This document shows, in pieces, positions 26,692-36,237 of a DNA stretch of 64,000 nucleotides (its first letter is position 1; each line of letters starts with the position of its first letter). The stretch lies in the NCBI RefSeq assembly GCF_000335475.2, contig NZ_ANAH02000006.1, forward strand, positions 124,001-188,000, in the 5' to 3' direction. The DNA is from Cystobacter fuscus DSM 2262. GTDB lineage: Bacteria; Myxococcota; Myxococcia; Myxococcales; Myxococcaceae. The notes under the pieces were generated by a model. The model saw only the letters and a list, made by a program, of their open reading frames with translations. It did no database searches and was not told where the DNA came from. A program made the translations under genes and the position numbers.

Positions 26692-27059
26692 ATGCTCCCG
26701 CTCATTGAGGAAGCTCGCCAGAAGCAGGCTGACAGCTCAACTGGGGCGTCGGTCCGGGAGTCCTCCGATGCGCCTGAGCCGCCCGACTGTAAGGGCCAGC
26801 AGCATCACGTCATCTCCAAGCCCATCGCCAAGGAGTTGGAACTCCACCCTACACTCACGGGCGTTTATGAACACCGAGACTCACGCTTCGTCACCAAGGC
26901 CGTCGACGAAGCAGCGCATTGCGGCTACCAGGATTCATCGGAAAATCGATGCAGAGGTCATCCACTGGCTGCGCACGCACAAATCCGCGACCGCAAAGGA
27001 GTTCGAAACCTTCCTGCGCTCCGTCTACAAACGTCCCGACATGAGAGCGAGGTTTCCCC

Positions 27060-27070
<11 letters not shown>
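26692..27070 (+). pseudogene. SitA/TIGR02269-like toxin C-terminal remnant, frameshifted
   Basis: One frame gives LPLIEEARQKQ, then QQHHVISKPIAKELELHP and DSRFVTKAVDEAAHCGYQ; after about 26930 the protein continues one frame over as IHRKIDAEVIHWLRTHKS and EFETFLRSVYKRPDMRARFP. I recognise this as the C-terminal domain of myxobacterial SitA (TIGR02269-type) lipoprotein toxins, which are passed between kin by outer-membrane exchange. HHVI is an HNH/AHH-nuclease-like start. The lipoprotein signal and N-terminal half are missing, so the gene is truncated as well as frameshifted. It overlaps the following immunity-like gene by 11 bases, as in intact toxin-immunity pairs. Confidence 0.65.
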
Positions 27071-27733
<663 letters not shown>

Positions 27734-27756
27734 GTGAACCCCTCTGGACGCGGTCT

Positions 27757-28341
27757 TCACCTCGCGGCCCGGATTGCCTTGTCCGTGGCCTCGAGGTCGA
27801 ACGCCTCCGGGTCATAGGAACCCCCCACCCACTCGAGCAGCTCTTCGCGCCCTTCGTGCCCGGGGTTGCGGAGAGCCTCGAGCAGGTTGTCGTAGCCGGG
27901 CACGCCACCACAGTCTTCCGGCGGAGCCGCACGGGCGCCCGCGGTGCACGCCGGATATCGCATTCGGGCCTGGGCTGGCTGCACCTTCTTGACGCGGATG
28001 CGGTGCACCCAGTTGTCCCCCATATCATAGACGTACGAGAAGGAAGCACGCGCCGCCGGAGCGAGGTCCGAGAGAAGGTACTTGCGCTCGTCGAGGATGG
28101 GCCGAAAGAAGCCCAATTCATCGCCAGGTAATCGGGGCCCGTAGATCTTCGAGCGCGTCTCGAACTGATGCAGGTGGCTGTTCGTCCATCCGAAGGCTTC
28201 TTGAAGGATGGCGTGCAGCTTCAAGAGTGAAGTGCCTGCCTGGACATGAAGCTCCCGCCAGATGGGGGGCTGTATCCCCTCCAATTGAGCGTGCAGGACG
28301 TAGATGGAACCCGGCGGCGTGCTTTTCCTGGATGAAGGCAT
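27757..28341 (-). CDS. Plasmid pRiA4b ORF-3-like protein
   Basis: A 194-residue protein of the pRiA4b ORF-3 family: YVLHAQLEGIQPPIWRELHV at the start, then LHAILQEAFGWTNSHLHQF, FSYVYDMGDNWVHRI and APPEDCGGVPGYDNLLEAL. The family is widespread on plasmids and in accessory DNA, and its function is not established. No signal peptide or membrane segment. It is convergent with the SitI-like remnant. Its presence fits the accessory character of this stretch. Confidence 0.85.
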   Translation of the reverse strand: MPSSRKSTPPGSIYVLHAQLEGIQPPIWRELHVQAGTSLLKLHAILQEAFGWTNSHLHQFETRSKIYGPRLPGDELGFFRPILDERKYLLSDLAPAARASFSYVYDMGDNWVHRIRVKKVQPAQARMRYPACTAGARAAPPEDCGGVPGYDNLLEALRNPGHEGREELLEWVGGSYDPEAFDLEATDKAIRAAR

Positions 28342-28596
28342 GATGGCGGCGCAACCTAACTCAGGCGGTCATGCCGTCCACACCACTTCCGAGGTCATCC
28401 CGCGCATCGGCTCACTTCGCAACAAAAGCTCCGCGCTGAAGCGCGTTCCCCGACACACGCTCCCCCCTGAGGGTCCCGTTCCCGGACTGGACCCGGGACC
28501 CCTGCGTGCCACGAACGAGGAGGATTGGCTGGAAGAGCAGGTGCACCAGGAGCGGGGGGCGGCGACACCGAAGGCCGCGACCGGTTCCGGGCCCGC

Positions 28597-29354
28597 TCAG
28601 GACTTCAGCTTGTACCCCGTCTTGAAGATCCACCCCACGCCGCCGAGGCACAGGGAGAGGAACACCAGGGTCATGCCGAGGCTGACCTCGACGTTGACGT
28701 CGGAGGAGCCGTAGAAGCTCCAGCGGAAGCCGCTGATCAGATACACCACCGGGTTGAACAGGGTGATCTTCTGCCAGAGGGGCGGCAGCATGTGGATGGA
28801 ATAGAAGGCGCCACCGAGGAAGGTCAGCGGGGTGACGACGAGCAGCGGGATGATCTGCAGCTTCTCGAAACCGTCCGCCCAGACGCCAATGATGAAGCCA
28901 AACATGCTGAAGGTGACCGCGGTGAGCACCAGGAAGCCCACCATCCAGAACGGATGCGCGATCTCATAGGGCACGAAGATCCGGGCCGTCGCCAGGATCA
29001 GCACGCCCAGCATGATCGATTTGGTGGCCGCCGCCCCCACGTAGCCGATCACCACCTCGACGAAGGACACCGGCGCGGACAGCAGCTCGAAGATCGTGCC
29101 CGACCACTTCGGCATGTAGATGCCGAACGAGGCATTGGAAATGCTCTCGCTCAACAACGACAGCATGAGCAGGCCCGGAATGATGAAGGCCCCGTAGCTG
29201 ACCCCGTCGATCTGACCCATGCGCGAGCCGATCGCCGAGCCGAACACCACGAAGTACAGCGAGGTGGACAGCACCGGCGAGGCGATGCTCTGCATCAGCG
29301 TGCGGAAGGTGCGGGCCATCTCGAACTGGTAGATGGCGCGGATCGCATACACGT

Positions 29355-29358
<4 letters not shown>
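28597..29358 (-). CDS. ABC-2 type transporter permease
   Basis: A 253-residue membrane protein with six hydrophobic segments and ABC-2 hallmarks ([79 protein letters not shown]). It resembles the YadH exporter permease. The ATG overlaps the stop of the upstream ATPase gene by four bases (29355-29358), so the two subunits are made together. Substrate unknown; relatives export lipids, polysaccharides or drugs. Confidence 0.88.
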
Positions 29359-30284
<926 letters not shown>

Positions 30285-30362
30285 GAGACACCCCTCCTGC
30301 CCACGAACCTCCCACCCTAGAGCACCCGCCTGGTGGAGGCCAGAGACCGTCCTCCCTCGAAC

Positions 30363-30404
30363 TACGAAGGGCTTCGTTGACATCTACGAAGATGTTCGTA
30401 TAAA
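30363..30404 (+). promoter_or_regulatory. Sigma-70-type promoter with two BlaI/MecI-type operators
   Basis: A -35 TTGACA at 30377-30382 and a -10 TATAAA at 30399-30404 are separated by 16 bases, a near-consensus promoter for the BlaI-M56 operon. Two dyads of the form TACGAA-4-TTCGT(T/A) overlap it: 30363-30378 (on the upstream edge of -35) and 30385-30400 (between -35 and -10). Their centres are 22 bp apart, two helical turns. This arrangement is what an autorepressing BlaI/MecI dimer would use. Confidence 0.82.
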
Positions 30405-30425
30405 CAGGGCATGGGAGGACGAGCG

Positions 30426-30821
30426 ATGAGTGAACCCAAGCTGCCCCGCCCGACGGACGCGGAGCTGGCCATTCTGCAGGTGATGTGGGAGCGCGGCCCG
30501 AGCACGGTGCGCGAGGTGCACGAGGCGTTGAACAAGGGCGACGCCAGCACGGGCTACACGACGGTGCTCAAGCTGATGCAGATCATGACGGAGAAGGGGC
30601 TCGTCGAGCGGGACGAGTCCCAGCGCGCGCACGTGTACCGCACGCGGGCCTCGCAACAGAAGACGCAGCGCCAGCTGGTGACGGACCTGCTCAATCGCGC
30701 GTTTGGCGGCTCGCCCGCGCGGCTGGCCATGCAAGCCCTGTCGACGAAGAAGGCCTCGGCCGAGGAGCTCGCCGAGCTGCGGCAATTGCTGGACACCCTG
30801 GAGGAGGAGGAGAAGCCATGA
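30426..30821 (+). CDS. BlaI/MecI/CopY-family transcriptional repressor
   Basis: A 131-residue winged-helix repressor: PRPTDAELAILQVMWERGP, STGYTTVLKLMQIMTEKGLV and ERDESQRAHVYRT are the family DNA-binding and wing segments, followed by the dimerisation helices. BlaI-type repressors dissociate when cleaved after activation of their membrane metalloprotease partner, encoded here immediately downstream with a four-base overlap. ATG 30426 has GGAGG seven bases upstream and lies about 15 bases after the expected transcription start. Autoregulation through the two operators upstream is very likely. Confidence 0.92.
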   Translation: MSEPKLPRPTDAELAILQVMWERGPSTVREVHEALNKGDASTGYTTVLKLMQIMTEKGLVERDESQRAHVYRTRASQQKTQRQLVTDLLNRAFGGSPARLAMQALSTKKASAEELAELRQLLDTLEEEEKP

Positions 30822-32761
30822 GCACGCTCGTATGGCAGTCCCTGGGCTGGGCGTTGTTGCACCTGTTGTGGCAGGGAACCCTGGTGGCCGTGGCCCTGGC
30901 CGTGGCGCTCCAGGTGGTGGATCGCCGCGCGGCCTCGCTGCGCTACCTGCTGGCCTGTGGCGCGCTGGCCCTCATGCTCGTACTGCCCGTACTCACCGGC
31001 TGGCATCACGTCCTCACCCATCCGCGCACCGGCTCCGCACCGGAAGCCGCCGCCCTGGCGAGTCCCTCCGAGCCACGTCCCCTTCCCTCGCCCGCTCCCG
31101 CCGCGTCGGGTCCCGAGGCGGCAGGTGACACCGGATTCGCGTTCATGGTGGAGCGCGCCCGGTCGGGGGTGAGCGGGAACCTGCACGCGCTGGTGCTGGC
31201 CTGGGGGTTGGGAGTGGTGCTGTCCTCGCTCCGGCTGCTGTCCGGGTGGCTGAGGCTGCGCCAGCTGGTGCGCGAGGCCGAGCCCGCCCCCGTCGAGTGG
31301 CAGGAGTCCCTGGAGCGGCTGGCGCGACACCTGGGCATGACGCGGCCGATGCGGCTGCTGTGCTCGGCGGAGATCGACGTGCCCGCGACCCTGGGATGGT
31401 TGCGGCCGGTGGTGCTGCTGCCCGTGACGGTGCTCACGGGGCTGTCGGCACGCCAGCTCGAGATGGTGCTGGCACACGAGCTGGCCCACATCCGCCGCCA
31501 TGACTTCGCGGTGAACCTGGTGCAGACGTTGGTGGAGACGCTCCTCTTCTACCACCCGGCGGTGTGGTGGATGTCGCGCGTCATCCGCGCCGAGCGCGAG
31601 AACTGCTGCGATGACATCGCCGTGGGCACCAGCGGCAACGCGGTCTCGTATGCCCGGGCCCTCACGGCGCTGGAGTCCCTGCGCGAGCTGCCCGTGTCGG
31701 GTCCGGCGATGTCCGCCCTGGGCGGCTCGCTCACGGCGCGCGTGCGTCGTCTGGTGGGCAGGCCCGCCACGCGGTGCGCGTCGCGGTGGGAGGCGGGCGC
31801 CCTGCTGCTCACCCTGATGAGCGGACTGGCCGTGGCGGCCCCCCTGGTGGCCCTCGCCCTGCCCGCCGCTCCCCCCCTCCAGACCCGAGCGAGTCCCCCG
31901 CTGAAGGTCGCGCTCGCCGTCGCCCCGGCGCCCGCCCCCGCTCCGGCGCAGCCGCTCGCCCCGGGCTCCGTGCCCATTCCCGTTCCCCAGCCGAGCGCAC
32001 CCGCCGAGAGCGCCGGGAAGCCCGCCCCGAAGGCCCAGGCGAAGGAGCCCCTGCGTCTGGGATTGAAGGAGCCGCTCACGGTGGACCAGCTCGTCGAGCT
32101 CAAGACGGCCGGGGTCTCCATGGAGCAGAAGCGGCAATGGGAAGCGCTCGGCTACGCGCCCACCGTGGAGGAGCTGGTGCAGCTCGGCCACGCCAACGCG
32201 ACGCCCGAGTACATGAAGGAGATGACGGACGCGCTCGGGAACAAGCCCACACTCGGGGAGCTGGCCCAGATGCGGTTCCTGGGCGTGAGCGCGCGAAAGG
32301 TGAAGGCGCTCGCGGCGGCCGGCCATCGAGCGCTGTCCGTGGACCAGGTGAAGCAGGCGGCGGCGCTCGGCATGGACGAGGACTTCCTCCAGGAAATGCG
32401 CGAGGCGGGCCAGGGCTCACTCACCTTCGATCAGCTCATCCAGTTCCGGGCCCTCGGCGTGAAGGGGAAGTACATGCAAGCGCTCAAGGAGCTGGGTTAC
32501 GACAAGCTCTCCGCGGACGAGCTGGTGCAATTCAAGGCACTCGACGTCTCCCCCGGGTACCTCCGCGGACTGCGGGAGGCGGGATTGGACAAGCTCGACC
32601 CGGAGGCCGTGGTGAAGCTGCGCGCCCTCGGCGTGGACGCGAGCGACCTGCGCAAGCTGCGTGACGAGGGATTGGACAAGCTCTCCGTGGACGAGTTGAT
32701 CCGCCTGCGCTCCTCGGGCGTGGACGCCGACTTCATCCGCGAGCTGCGCAAGGAGCCGTGA
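30818..32761 (+). CDS. M56-family membrane metalloprotease with eight C-terminal 28-residue repeats
   Basis: A 647-residue BlaR1-like protein. N-terminal membrane helices (8-35, 43-62, about 122-142) bracket the protease HELAHIRRHD, with His220, Glu221 and His224 as zinc/catalytic residues; a further helix lies near 330-350. A Pro/Ala-rich linker leads to eight tandem repeats of about 28 residues from about 415 to the end, pattern LxxDxLVxxxALGVxxxYxxxLxxAG. These replace the penicillin-binding sensor of true BlaR1, so the signal sensed is not a beta-lactam by this domain. It overlaps blaI by four bases; the pair forms a sensor-repressor circuit of unknown inducer. Confidence 0.88.
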   Translation: MSTLVWQSLGWALLHLLWQGTLVAVALAVALQVVDRRAASLRYLLACGALALMLVLPVLTGWHHVLTHPRTGSAPEAAALASPSEPRPLPSPAPAASGPEAAGDTGFAFMVERARSGVSGNLHALVLAWGLGVVLSSLRLLSGWLRLRQLVREAEPAPVEWQESLERLARHLGMTRPMRLLCSAEIDVPATLGWLRPVVLLPVTVLTGLSARQLEMVLAHELAHIRRHDFAVNLVQTLVETLLFYHPAVWWMSRVIRAERENCCDDIAVGTSGNAVSYARALTALESLRELPVSGPAMSALGGSLTARVRRLVGRPATRCASRWEAGALLLTLMSGLAVAAPLVALALPAAPPLQTRASPPLKVALAVAPAPAPAPAQPLAPGSVPIPVPQPSAPAESAGKPAPKAQAKEPLRLGLKEPLTVDQLVELKTAGVSMEQKRQWEALGYAPTVEELVQLGHANATPEYMKEMTDALGNKPTLGELAQMRFLGVSARKVKALAAAGHRALSVDQVKQAAALGMDEDFLQEMREAGQGSLTFDQLIQFRALGVKGKYMQALKELGYDKLSADELVQFKALDVSPGYLRGLREAGLDKLDPEAVVKLRALGVDASDLRKLRDEGLDKLSVDELIRLRSSGVDADFIRELRKEP

Positions 32762-32765
32762 CAGG

Positions 32766-32951
32766 TCAGGAGGCCTCGGCGGCTCCGGGGACCCGCGTTT
32801 CCAGGGTGGAAGCCGGCGCCTCCCCGCGCAGCAGCCCCATCGCCACGACGCCGTGCAGGCACAGCGCGAGCGACAGCGGCCAGGAGTCCAGCCAGGCCGG
32901 TGGCGCCTCCAGCCGGGAGAGCAGGACGCTGGGCCGAAGCCCACGAATCAT
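32766..32951 (-). CDS. Possible small membrane protein
   Basis: A 61-codon ORF starting ATG 32951 with almost only G or C in third positions, which argues for real coding. One hydrophobic helix is present (SWPLSLALCLHGVVAMGLL). A weak AGGAT precedes the start. It is convergent with the M56 gene and divergent from the lipoprotein remnant at 33027. No family is recognised, and it could be a truncated gene. Confidence 0.4.
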   Translation of the reverse strand: MIRGLRPSVLLSRLEAPPAWLDSWPLSLALCLHGVVAMGLLRGEAPASTLETRVPGAAEAS

Positions 32952-33026
32952 ATCCTGGCGGGTCCGTACCGGAACCGGGTATTCGTGCCGGAGAACGGAA
33001 GCCAGCGCCCGCCCTCCTGGAGACCC

Positions 33027-33528
33027 ATGAAGCAGCCAAGCCCCGCGATGAAGATCTGGACCCTCGCACTGAGCGTGTGCGACCTGGTGCTGGGCGCCGG
33101 GTGCTCCCACACACAACAGCCAGACCACCGCATCTACGTCGTCTCCGAGGATGCGCGTGGAGTCGGTATCGCTCCTGGCACCGGGGGTGCTGGTGACCGC
33201 GACTGCCAAGGCGGAGCACGAGCAGTGTTTCAGGAATTGTTGGCAGAAGAGCCGCCCGGCATACCCCCACAAACACGATGAATGGCATTACAAGCGCTGC
33301 ACGGCGGACTGCGGAAAGGCATACAACGACTGCATGGATGAACAAGAAGAGGAGGCGAAGAAAGGAACAAAGACGCTGGAATTCTCGCACCTCGACCAAG
33401 CACTCGAATGGATCAAGAAAAACAAAACCGAGGTGGCGATTGGAACCGTCGTCATCATCGGTGGTGTTGGCTTTTTCATCTCAACGGGCGGTTCTGGCGC
33501 GTTGATCCTGGCGCCGCTCGCCCTCTAG
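33027..33528 (+). pseudogene. Cysteine-rich lipoprotein, frameshifted; possible toxin
   Basis: From ATG 33027 the frame reads a signal (MKIWTLALSVCDLVLGAGC) with a weak lipobox, then SHTQQPDHRIYVVSEDA. Around 33150 the frame shifts by one and continues RVESVSLLAPGVLVTATAKA, EHEQCFRNCWQKSRPAYPHK and HYKRCTADCGKAYNDCMDE, ending in a hydrophobic tail (VAIGTVVIIGGVGFFISTGG). The cysteine pattern is regular (CxxxC twice plus C). I recall similar myxobacterial lipoproteins, some beside small partner genes, but cannot name the family. The 3' half is lower in G+C than its surroundings. Confidence 0.55.
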
Positions 33529-33540
33529 CCGCATGCGGTC

Positions 33541-33915
33541 ATGAACTACAATTCAAACTTCGACATGGACCGCATCCTGGAAACCCTGGGAACGGTGAAC
33601 GAAAAATATCCAGAGGGCTCGCCGCAAGACGAAGCGCTCCGGATCGCCGCGGTCGCGCTGCTTTATGTGCGTGACATCCAAAAACTGGACGAGTACCGAG
33701 AATACTTTCGCAAGTTCTACATCCCCGCCATCGAGTCAGTCATCGTCTCCCAAACGTTCGAGACGAGAGACGCGGCGGATGCGTGGCTCGCCAATGGAAC
33801 GGCCAGCGAAGGAGAACTCGTCCAAATTGCTGGCCAGGGTTTCCGCGTCATCACCGAACGCAAGGGCAAGGGGCTGATGTTCCTCCGCACGCCCCTGCCG
33901 GAAGAAATGGAGTGA
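33541..33915 (+). CDS. Hypothetical protein, possible partner of the upstream lipoprotein
   Basis: A 124-residue soluble protein starting 12 bases after the lipoprotein stop. It is mostly helical at the start (MDRILETLGTVNEKYPEGS, EALRIAAVALLYVRDIQKLD, EYREYFRKFY) and ends with a beta-rich segment (GFRVITERKGKGLMFLRTPL). No signal, no known motif. The size, position and lower G+C would suit an immunity protein or a cytoplasmic partner, but this is inference only. Confidence 0.6.
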   Translation: MNYNSNFDMDRILETLGTVNEKYPEGSPQDEALRIAAVALLYVRDIQKLDEYREYFRKFYIPAIESVIVSQTFETRDAADAWLANGTASEGELVQIAGQGFRVITERKGKGLMFLRTPLPEEME

Positions 33916-34054
33916 CATGACCTGCGCGAGCCCTCCGTCCAGGCGAGCGAGCGCAAGTGGTGGGGGCGGGACTGCTCGCGCTGGCGGCGGGCTCGCGAAT
34001 CGAGGAGCGGCACTTGAGCCTGCCCTCCGAGCCCCCCGCCGCGGGGTGAGCCGC

Positions 34055-34567
34055 TCAGCGCGAGGGAGCGCGCCGCCGGTACTCCGTCTCGACGGCCTTG
34101 GTCTCCGGGCCCTGGCCCTCGGGCGGAATGTTGTAGTGGGTGATGAGCAGCCGATCCGGCTCGGGCTGATGGATCTCCGTCCGCCAGCCCCAGGGCGGAC
34201 CGGAGGGCGCCGCGTAGCTGCCCTGGACGGCGTAGCCCTGGCCGCCCCGGCTTCCCGTGGAGAACATGATGCTGGTGCCGCTGTGGAAGCTGTCGACCCA
34301 GGCCATTTCGTAGCGCTCGGGATCGAGGTGATAGCCATAGATGGCCATCCCGGCGAGCGGCTTGCCCTTGAAGGCGCCCTCGTACTCATGCACCACGAAG
34401 CGCCCGCCGAGCACGGGACGGATCGTCCCGCGCCAGACGGACTCGTCTTCGAGCGTGTCGGGCTCGAACCACGTCCGCGTCACGCCCTCCCACTCGCCCA
34501 CGAGCTTCGACAACTGGTGATGGAGACCACCCTCCGCCTGGGACTGCTCCAACGACTGTTTGGTCAT
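34055..34567 (-). CDS. DUF1579-family protein
   Basis: A 170-residue protein with DUF1579 features: HHQLSKLVGEWEGVTRTWF near the start, RGTIRPVLGGRFVVHEYEG, GKPLAGMAIYGYHLDPERYE and AWVDSFHSGTSIMFSTG. The fold is a lipocalin-like beta barrel predicted to bind a small ligand; no reaction is known. ATG 34567 follows the stop of the cysteine-rich lipoprotein gene by 11 bases on the same strand, so they are likely co-transcribed. Confidence 0.8.
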   Translation of the reverse strand: MTKQSLEQSQAEGGLHHQLSKLVGEWEGVTRTWFEPDTLEDESVWRGTIRPVLGGRFVVHEYEGAFKGKPLAGMAIYGYHLDPERYEMAWVDSFHSGTSIMFSTGSRGGQGYAVQGSYAAPSGPPWGWRTEIHQPEPDRLLITHYNIPPEGQGPETKAVETEYRRRAPSR

Positions 34568-34578
34568 GGGCGGCGAGC

Positions 34579-35412
34579 TTACAACTGGCAGGTGCCTTCC
34601 ACGCACCGCTCGCCGGAGGGGCAATCACAATTCACGGAGCACTCCGCCCCGCTGCCCGGGGAGTCCGAGGGCTGGCAGTAGCCCACCTTGCACACGGAGC
34701 CCGTGGCGCACGCGGTGGTGGAGGTGCAGGGCACGCGGCAGGAGCCGTCCACGCAGTCCGAACCCGAGGCGCACTGCGAGGCGCTGGTGCACGAGGGCTC
34801 CGCGCGCGGACGGCACAGCCCGGCCGAGCACTGCTGCGCGGCACCGCAGTCGGAGTCCACCGAGCAGCCCCGCACGCACGCGTTGTTGATGCAGTAGTTG
34901 CCCGAGGGGCAGTCCGCGTTGCGCACGCACACGGCCGAGCCCGCGTCGATCGGCGTGCCCGTGCCGCCGTCCGTGGGCGGACGCGGGCAGCCCGAGCCGC
35001 CATCCACCGGGGGCAGCCCGCCATCCGTGGGCCGCGTGCCGCCATCCGTGGGCCGCGTGCCCGCGTCGGGACGCGACGTCACCTGGCAGTAGTACCCGTC
35101 GCAGTAGCCGCCGTTGGGGCAGTCCGCGTTGCGCGAACACGACTGGTTGCACACCCCGTTGACGCAGGTGTCCCCGCGCGTGCAGTCCCCCGCCGAGCGG
35201 CAGGTCTCCGCCTGCGCGCCCAGGTCCTCGCACTGGCCCCGCATACAGTACTGGTTGGAGCGACAATCCGAGTTGTCGTCACACGCGGATTGCCCGGGAC
35301 GATCGTAGCCATCGTAGTCGTCGTGGACGAAGACACATCCAGCGAAGAAGCCCACGATGAGCGCGAGCATCGGGGGCAACAGCGACACCTTCTGGGAAGG
35401 AACGATCGACAT
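34579..35412 (-). CDS. Cysteine-rich lipoprotein with EGF/Dickkopf-like repeats
   Basis: A 277-residue lipoprotein: the hydrophobic start ends at FFAGC. The mature part has at least six short disulfide-type units with the pattern C...(D/N)xDCxxGxYCxxxxC (for example NADCPNGGYCDGYYC and NADCPSGNYCINNAC), interrupted by a Gly/Asp/Pro linker with tandem TRPTDGG repeats. Such proteins are common on myxobacterial surfaces. No enzyme motif. ATG 35412 has GGAG about seven bases upstream. Confidence 0.8.
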   Translation of the reverse strand: MSIVPSQKVSLLPPMLALIVGFFAGCVFVHDDYDGYDRPGQSACDDNSDCRSNQYCMRGQCEDLGAQAETCRSAGDCTRGDTCVNGVCNQSCSRNADCPNGGYCDGYYCQVTSRPDAGTRPTDGGTRPTDGGLPPVDGGSGCPRPPTDGGTGTPIDAGSAVCVRNADCPSGNYCINNACVRGCSVDSDCGAAQQCSAGLCRPRAEPSCTSASQCASGSDCVDGSCRVPCTSTTACATGSVCKVGYCQPSDSPGSGAECSVNCDCPSGERCVEGTCQL

Positions 35413-35556
35413 GGGGGACTCCATCGGGGGCCAGCTCCGGGCGAATGGGGCGGAAGGCCACCGCTCATCTCGCAATAGGAGCAGAGATTCTACCCGACAG
35501 CAGGGCGATTCCGGGTGCCCCGCCATCTTCTGAACGCACGCGCTCCCACGTGCCAG

Positions 35557-36237
35557 CTACCGCTTCCCGAACCCGAACCCGAATGTCCAGGCCGGAACGA
35601 CCGTGGCGACCACCCCCGCCCCCCACCCGTACAGCAGCTCGTCGAGCGGAACGCCGAGAAACCGGCCCGGGAGCAGGAGGCTCGGCCTCCAGGTGCGCTC
35701 GAAGACCCCGGGCAGAAGCCCCGCGAAGATCAGACACAGCCCCAGGTAGATGACCGCCGACACCAGCCCCCCGAGCAGCCCTGGCCCCCACAGGTCCGGG
35801 CGCACCCACCACAGGGCCGCCGCGCACACCCCCATCGCCACCACCGAGGCGTAGAGGATGGGCACCCCCACCCCGCGCAATAGCCCCGCCAACCCCAACA
35901 CGAGCCCCAGGGCCCCCACGGCCCGCGGCAGGGAGCGCACGGCGTCTCCTCGCGGCACCACGGCCCGGCGGAACGCCACGGCGTAGGCGGTGGAGGAGAA
36001 GGCCGCCAGCCCGGCGACGAACAACACGTCCTCGAGCCCGAAGCCGATCCGATCGGCCAGATCGAACAGGAACCGGGGCGTCCAGTACTCCGGATAGAAG
36101 AGCCACTCGGTGGTGGCGAACGGGAGCGCGAAGGGCACCGTCCGCTTCATCAGCCAGCGCAGATCCGGACGGACGAACCAGATGAGCGCTCCGGGCAGAA
36201 GGAACAGGAGCGCCAACACCAGGAACTCGTACGTCAT
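35557..36237 (-). CDS. Lycopene-cyclase-domain (CrtYc/CrtYd-like) membrane protein
   Basis: A 226-residue membrane protein with about six or seven helices arranged as two halves. Each half ends in an acidic motif of the lycopene-cyclase domain type: GFGLEDVLFVAG (about residue 65) and GVPLDELLYGWGAG (about 205), corresponding to the PxEExLF signatures of CrtYc and CrtYd, here in one chain. The ATG overlaps the stop of the second UbiA gene by four bases, the last gene of a four-gene operon. Known relatives cyclise lycopene or C50 carotenoids, but a different isoprenoid substrate is possible. Catalytic activity is not assured. Confidence 0.6.
   Translation of the reverse strand: MTYEFLVLALLFLLPGALIWFVRPDLRWLMKRTVPFALPFATTEWLFYPEYWTPRFLFDLADRIGFGLEDVLFVAGLAAFSSTAYAVAFRRAVVPRGDAVRSLPRAVGALGLVLGLAGLLRGVGVPILYASVVAMGVCAAALWWVRPDLWGPGLLGGLVSAVIYLGLCLIFAGLLPGVFERTWRPSLLLPGRFLGVPLDELLYGWGAGVVATVVPAWTFGFGFGKR

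Noticed and set aside
33151-33528. An independent gene starting at ATG 33151
   Set aside because: The ribosome binding site would abut the ATG, and the sequence continues naturally from the lipoprotein signal one frame away, so a frameshift is more likely.
34982-35075. Tandem short repeats (CCATCCGTGGGC units) as a possible CRISPR or VNTR
   Set aside because: They encode the TRPTDGG linker of the lipoprotein in frame; units are short and coding, without unique spacers.
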